From Paludibacteraceae bacterium (GTDB lineage Bacteria > Bacteroidota > Bacteroidia > Bacteroidales > Paludibacteraceae), in NCBI GenBank assembly GCA_017559505.1, contig JAFYSF010000007.1, positions 1 through 64,000 of the forward strand: a stretch of 64,000 nt of DNA, read 5' to 3'. The number at the start of each line of letters is the position of its first letter. Within the stretch, counting starts at the first letter, position 1. A program made the position numbers and the translations under genes. The notes beneath the pieces are model-generated. The model saw nothing but the letters and a program-made list of their open reading frames with translations. It did no database searches and was not told the origin of the DNA. Below are positions 63,393 through 64,000 of this stretch, one piece after another.

Positions 63393-63397
63393 TGCAG
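63367..63397 (+). repeat. Dispersed repeat at the 3' end of folB
   Basis: CACAATGCACAATGCATAAT (63367-63386) is identical to 7880-7899 in feoB and read in the same frame. It then repeats GCATAATGCAG and supplies the folB stop codon. Confidence 0.75.
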
Positions 63398-63409
63398 AAT
63401 TAGAAATTT

Positions 63410-63458
63410 CTGTTATCTGTAATCTGTACTCTGTAATCTGCTATCTGTAATCTATAAA
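63410..63458. repeat. Seven tandem heptamers (CTGTAAT type)
   Basis: Units CTGTTAT, CTGTAAT, CTGTACT, CTGTAAT, CTGCTAT, CTGTAAT, CTATAAA end two bases before the ATG of the HD-domain gene. Confidence 0.65.
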
Positions 63459-63460
63459 AG

Positions 63461-64000
63461 ATGGATTTAGAATTTTATATCGAAAATTGCATTATTCCGC
63501 AATACGCATCCTTCGACGATGCACACAACATCGAACACATAAGTCGTGTCATTGAAGTCAGTCTGCTTTTAGCCGAAGAATATGGCGTCAACCCCATCAT
63601 GTGCTATACTATTGCCGCATACCACGACATAGGCATACCGCAAGGGCGCGAAACCCATCATCTCACCTCCGCACAAATATTGCGCGAAGACAAAGCATTG
63701 CGCAATTGGTGCAGCGAAGAAACCATACGCATCATGGCAGAAGCCATCGAAGACCATCGAGCATCTGCCCAAAATCCTCCACGTTCAATATACGGAGCCA
63801 TTGTAGCAGAGGCAGATAGAGATTTACGACCAGAAGTACCACTACGCCGTGCCGTGCAATATGGACTAAGCAAATATCCCAACGAATCATACGAATTCCA
63901 CCAAGCACGAGCATTCGACCACCTCACACGCAAATACGGTCCCGAAGGCTATCTCAAACTCCCACTAAACAGCCGCATCAACGTAGAAGGCTTAGAACAA
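63461..64000 (+). CDS. HD-domain phosphohydrolase (3' end outside the window)
   Basis: 180 codons are visible from ATG 63461; the frame is still open at the window end. Metal-binding HD pattern: a first His in AHNIEHISRV, the pair in AAYHDIG, then AEAIEDHRAS and AEADRDL. Proteins of this small HD type hydrolyse nucleotides or related phosphoesters. Near its end the protein has YGPEGYLKLPLNS. It starts 68 bases after folB on the same strand, separated only by the heptamer repeats, so co-transcription is likely. Confidence 0.75.
   Translation, partial: MDLEFYIENCIIPQYASFDDAHNIEHISRVIEVSLLLAEEYGVNPIMCYTIAAYHDIGIPQGRETHHLTSAQILREDKALRNWCSEETIRIMAEAIEDHRASAQNPPRSIYGAIVAEADRDLRPEVPLRRAVQYGLSKYPNESYEFHQARAFDHLTRKYGPEGYLKLPLNSRINVEGLEQ

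Overview
The window is chromosomal DNA from a member of the Bacteroidales (Bacteroidota). Many genes are preceded by the promoter form typical of this phylum (TTG, 19-20 bases, then TAnnTTTG). Gene arrangements are also typical: gcvT next to pepT, a fused FeoA-FeoB, gyrA followed by a secreted TPR protein, a Nif3/zinc-ribbon pair, DUF349, DUF4293 and DUF4301 proteins, and Rho with a long disordered insert. Base composition is AT-rich, intergenic spaces are full of short dispersed repeats, and family or genus cannot be fixed from the sequence alone. No rRNA, tRNA, CRISPR array, prophage or complete insertion sequence was seen.

Layout. 1-5.5 kb (minus): gcvT (cut by the window edge), pepT, fabG, an RsmI-like methylase, an MFS transporter and an orphan membrane protein whose promoter is a copy of the MFS promoter. 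5.8-8.5 kb (plus): feoAB. 8.5-12.4 kb (minus): panB, a DUF349 protein and a family 2 glycosyltransferase. 12.8-16.7 kb: rho, a secreted endonuclease/phosphatase-fold protein (minus) and a sugar nucleotidyltransferase. 17-24.2 kb (minus): TPR protein and gyrA, an XRE-type regulator, then zinc-ribbon and Nif3 genes. Between the regulator and the zinc-ribbon gene lies a 666-base gene-free region carrying five or six copies of one palindrome. 24.4-29.7 kb (minus): a type III restriction-modification pair directly behind a structured RNA that looks like 6S RNA. 30.2-39.8 kb (minus): ComEC, DUF4301, a secreted unknown, a GH77 glucanotransferase and a B12-dependent ribonucleotide reductase. 40.3-45.9 kb: an EnvC-like protein, trxB, a lipoprotein (minus) and the recR operon. 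46-55.5 kb: a putative porin and a PhoBR-like pair (minus), then a divergent phosphate cluster (porin, pstS, pstC, pstA, pstB) with a candidate Pho box and no phoU. 55.8-60.2 kb: a radical SAM enzyme, a PagL-like protein, a two-gene unit of 11-residue-repeat proteins, and a divergent AraC regulator. 60.4-64 kb (plus): pepD, a lipoprotein, folB and an HD-domain protein cut by the window edge.

Most genes are core functions. The less explained material is: (i) the palindrome array at the XRE gene, one copy of which overlaps the gene's own promoter; (ii) the divergent AraC / 11-residue-repeat locus; (iii) several families of small hairpin repeats, some nested in one another and some running in frame through feoAB, folB and apparently the signal peptide of the EnvC-like protein; and (iv) the 6S-like RNA abutting the restriction system. 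All functional assignments come from reading motifs; no database search was run.
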